Shown: positions 61,367-64,000 of the stretch, piece after piece
Layout of the letters: each line of letters opens with the position of its first letter
Numbering within the stretch: position 1 is the first letter of the stretch
Assembly (NCBI RefSeq): GCF_002865645.1
Contig: NW_020194644.1
Span: 569,734 to 633,733 of the forward strand
DNA length: 64,000 bases
Origin: Hyaloscypha bicolor E
Taxonomy: Eukaryota; Ascomycota; Leotiomycetes; Helotiales; Hyaloscyphaceae
Direction of reading: 5' to 3'
Position numbers and translations under genes: made by a program
Notes under the pieces: generated by a model
The model's database searches: none
What the model saw: only the letters and a program-made list of their open reading frames with translations
What the model was told of the DNA's origin: nothing

Positions 61367-64000
61367 TCTAATTAATCTAATCTTTAGAAAGTAGTTTATT
61401 ATAAGATAATTAAGCTATTAATAGATAAAACTATTAATAGCTAGAGTATTAACTAGAAAAAGCGCCTTTATTATTACTAGAGTAACCTAACCAGATATCC
61501 AGAGAAGTGCCTAGTTAAGTATTCTTTATATTATCTAGTTAAGAGAAGGAAGTAGAACTCAGATATCTCTAGAACTAGCTAGTAGAATAATAATAATAGA
61601 GAAATTAGTAGCGGCTTGCTATTATATTACTAAATTAGAAGCAGAGATATAATAGAGAGAAGATCTAGAGAAGCTAAAAGCTCAGATTCATTATCTTAAA
61701 GATATTCGGATACCCGGTATAGAACCCATTATATCTCTAGTAATACTCTTGATTTAGAGAGTTCTAAAAACCCGAAAACTACTTACTTATTAAAGAAAGA
61801 GTATTAAAGAAGCCTAGAACTTCTTTTATTAAATAGAGTTAAAGTAATATAAAGATAATAGAATTACCTAGGCTACTAATATAATAAAGATTATATATTA
61901 TATTTCCTGTTTTAAGAATATAGCTAGGGATATCTAGAAATATAAAAAGTAATTAGTAGATATTAATACTATAAATTAGGAAACCTTTATTAAATTTATA
62001 AAGAATTCTATCTTAAATCCGGAAAACTATAGTAATAATACCTTTACTAAGTTTAAAGATACTAAATAATAACTAGGCTAGAGTATTTAAAGCTTTATAC
62101 CTTATTTAAATAGCCTATTAAATAACTTGAAATATATGAGTTTATTATAAGAGTAAAATAACTTATTTAGTAACTTGAGGCAAGAGATTTGAAATAAAAT
62201 TAATTATTAAGGAAATACTTTATAAGAAAAAAAGAAGCTTATTTCTATTACTATAAGAATTAAAAATAATTTAAACTTATTTATTTAATAGAAATATAAT
62301 AATAAGCTAATAAGATAATAAAAGAAAGGAAATAAAAGAAAAGAAAAAAGAAATAATAAAGAGAAATAAAAGAGAAATATATTTCTATTATAAGGTTTAT
62401 AAAACCGGAATAATAAAGATATAGTAATAAGATCTAACATAATACCTATATTAGAATTTATAAAACTAGATATAATTTGCTTTATTTACTAGAAAAAAGA
62501 TTACTATATTATTACTTGCCTAAATTAGGAAAAACTAACTTATTATAACTATAATAAGTCTAGCTATAAATTATATAAGTACTTAGAACTAAAGAAGCCG
62601 AGAAATAAATATATCCTATAATAGTTATACTTATTTATATTATAAAAAATAAGGCCCCTAAAATAAGAATAGTAATTAAGATTATTATTAAAATAAGAAA
62701 AAGCAAATAAAGAGTTAGAGTATTAGTTAATTCGGGTATAGAAGTTAATTATATAAAGAGAAGATTAGCTTTAAATATAGGTATTTTATTAATATTAAAG
62801 GTAATTCCTTTATTTTTATTAGAGAAAAAGAGAATTTATTTATATAGAAATTATATTTTTTAGAGTTATTACTAAAAATATACTAGAGAACTAAAAAGAG
62901 GCTAATATATATTTTATATTATATAATTTTAATCTAAATTATATTAATATAATACTTGAATTCCTATAGCTTTACTAGATTAATTTCTTAATTTCTTTTA
63001 AAGAAATAATATAAAGATACCAGATTTAATTATAGAAAATTAAAGTTCTAAATACTAGAAAGTTTACTAAAATAATAAAGTATAAAATATATGTTTTTTT
63101 ATTAATTACCTATTTTATAATAAATAGCTAAAGAATTACTATTATTATTATAAATAAGATAGATATATTTCCTAAGAAATATTAGAATCTTTTTCGAGTA
63201 TTCTCTATAAAGGCTATAAATATATTACCTAATTACTATATAATAAAGTATTATATAGATCTGGAACTAGAGTCCTAATTATTATATAGTTTTATATATA
63301 CTTTATTAAAAAAGAAGCTTAAAGTTCTTTAGAAATATCTTAATACTAGTTTAGAGAAAAAATGAGACTATTATTTTACTAGCCTAGCTAGTACTCTAAT
63401 TATATTTATTTTAAAGAAAAAAAGCGGCTTATATCTATATATTAATTACTAGAATCTAAATAGAATTATTATTAAGAACTAAATACTATTATTATTTATT
63501 AGTAAGATAATAAATAGGCTTTATAAAATAAAGATATATATAAAGCTAGACTTAAAAAATACTTATTATTAGTTATAAATACGAGAGAATAATAAGTAAA
63601 AGATAATATTTCAAATATATTATAGATATTTTAAGTATTATATTATATTCTTTAAATTATCTAATACTCTAGTAATATTTTAGGTATATATTAACTATAT
63701 ACTAGTAGGCCTTATAGATATTATTTATATAGTCTATTTAAATAATATATAATAATAGTCTAATATATATTCGAGTAGTTATAATAATACTAGCTTTTTA
63801 TAAACTTAGTAAAATACGAGTTTAATATAAAAAAAATAAAGTTTCTGGGATTTATAATTAGCTTAGATAGTATAGAAATAGAAGCTAGCCGGATTATAGC
63901 TATTAGGAAATAGCTAGCCCTAAAGAATAATATCCGAGAAGTTTAAGTATTTCTGGATTTTATTAACTTTTACTAAAGATTTATTTATAAATATTTTAGG

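Larger units (their letters stand above)
61004..64000 (+). mobile_element. Second copy of nested gypsy family, 5' part
   Basis: Reverse-complement match to the element at 19601-26593, entering from its 5' LTR. After the LTR come gag (about 61400-62400), a CCHC knuckle (about 62470-62520, CFI-CQKK-type with Cys/His partly changed), a protease motif now NSG instead of DSG (about 62728-62745) and reverse transcriptase (about 63200-64000, ending in the KFLGFII and VFLDFINFY region). It is more AT-rich than the copy at 19601, so the two have suffered different amounts of RIP. The 3' part lies beyond the window. Confidence 0.85.

Overview
The window looks like a chromosome segment from a filamentous ascomycete (Pezizomycotina). 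The evidence is short introns (46-92 bp) with CTAAC/CTGAC-type branch sites, typical fungal gene families, and a sharp split into two base compositions. Positions 1 to about 36,050 and about 54,040 to 64,000 are extremely AT-rich and consist almost wholly of old LTR retrotransposons. Their frames read through with stops mainly where CAA, CAG or TGG would be expected and with C-to-T/G-to-A change on both strands, the signature of repeat-induced point mutation (RIP). Between them lies an 18 kb gene island of normal composition. The species is not identifiable from what I can see; Leotiomycetes are a guess.

Left AT-rich block. In order it holds: the 3' end of a Ty3/gypsy chromovirus (1-3156); the 5' half of a Ty1/copia element on the minus strand (3157-6303); a full-length gypsy chromovirus with paired 271-bp LTRs (6735-13429); and a nested stack. 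In the stack an old minus-strand copia (13430-14662 plus 28041-about 34960) was split by a plus-strand copia (14663-28040), which was itself split by a minus-strand gypsy chromovirus with two 303-bp LTRs (19601-26593). The old copia also carries a solo LTR that was split by a short, pol-less copia derivative (30308-33175), and a second solo LTR of another family.

Gene island. Five loci look intact or nearly so: a small signal-peptide/GPI-type protein with a frame break (38149-38609, +); a histidine phosphatase of the phosphoglycerate-mutase superfamily with a C-terminal PCNA-interaction-like motif (38995-40077, -); a nuclear-type protein with three tandem Zn2Cys6-like clusters (43652-46323, +); a 452-residue 6-phosphofructo-2-kinase/fructose-2,6-bisphosphatase (47049-48641, -); and a low-complexity, coiled-coil protein of unknown function (51167-52987, -). 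A frameshifted multi-pass membrane protein relic lies at about 40361-42170 (+). Splice sites were worked out by hand and the frames close exactly for the phosphatase, the zinc-cluster gene and the kinase/phosphatase.

Right AT-rich block. After a transition zone with short tandem repeats come a RIP-damaged gypsy chromovirus (about 55200-60760, +) and the 5' part of another copy of the family nested at 19601-26593 (61004-64000, +), cut by the window end.

The genes do not form an obvious pathway or cluster. They are an ordinary island, partly regulatory/housekeeping, inside transposon desert. I saw no tRNA or rRNA gene and no CRISPR array.
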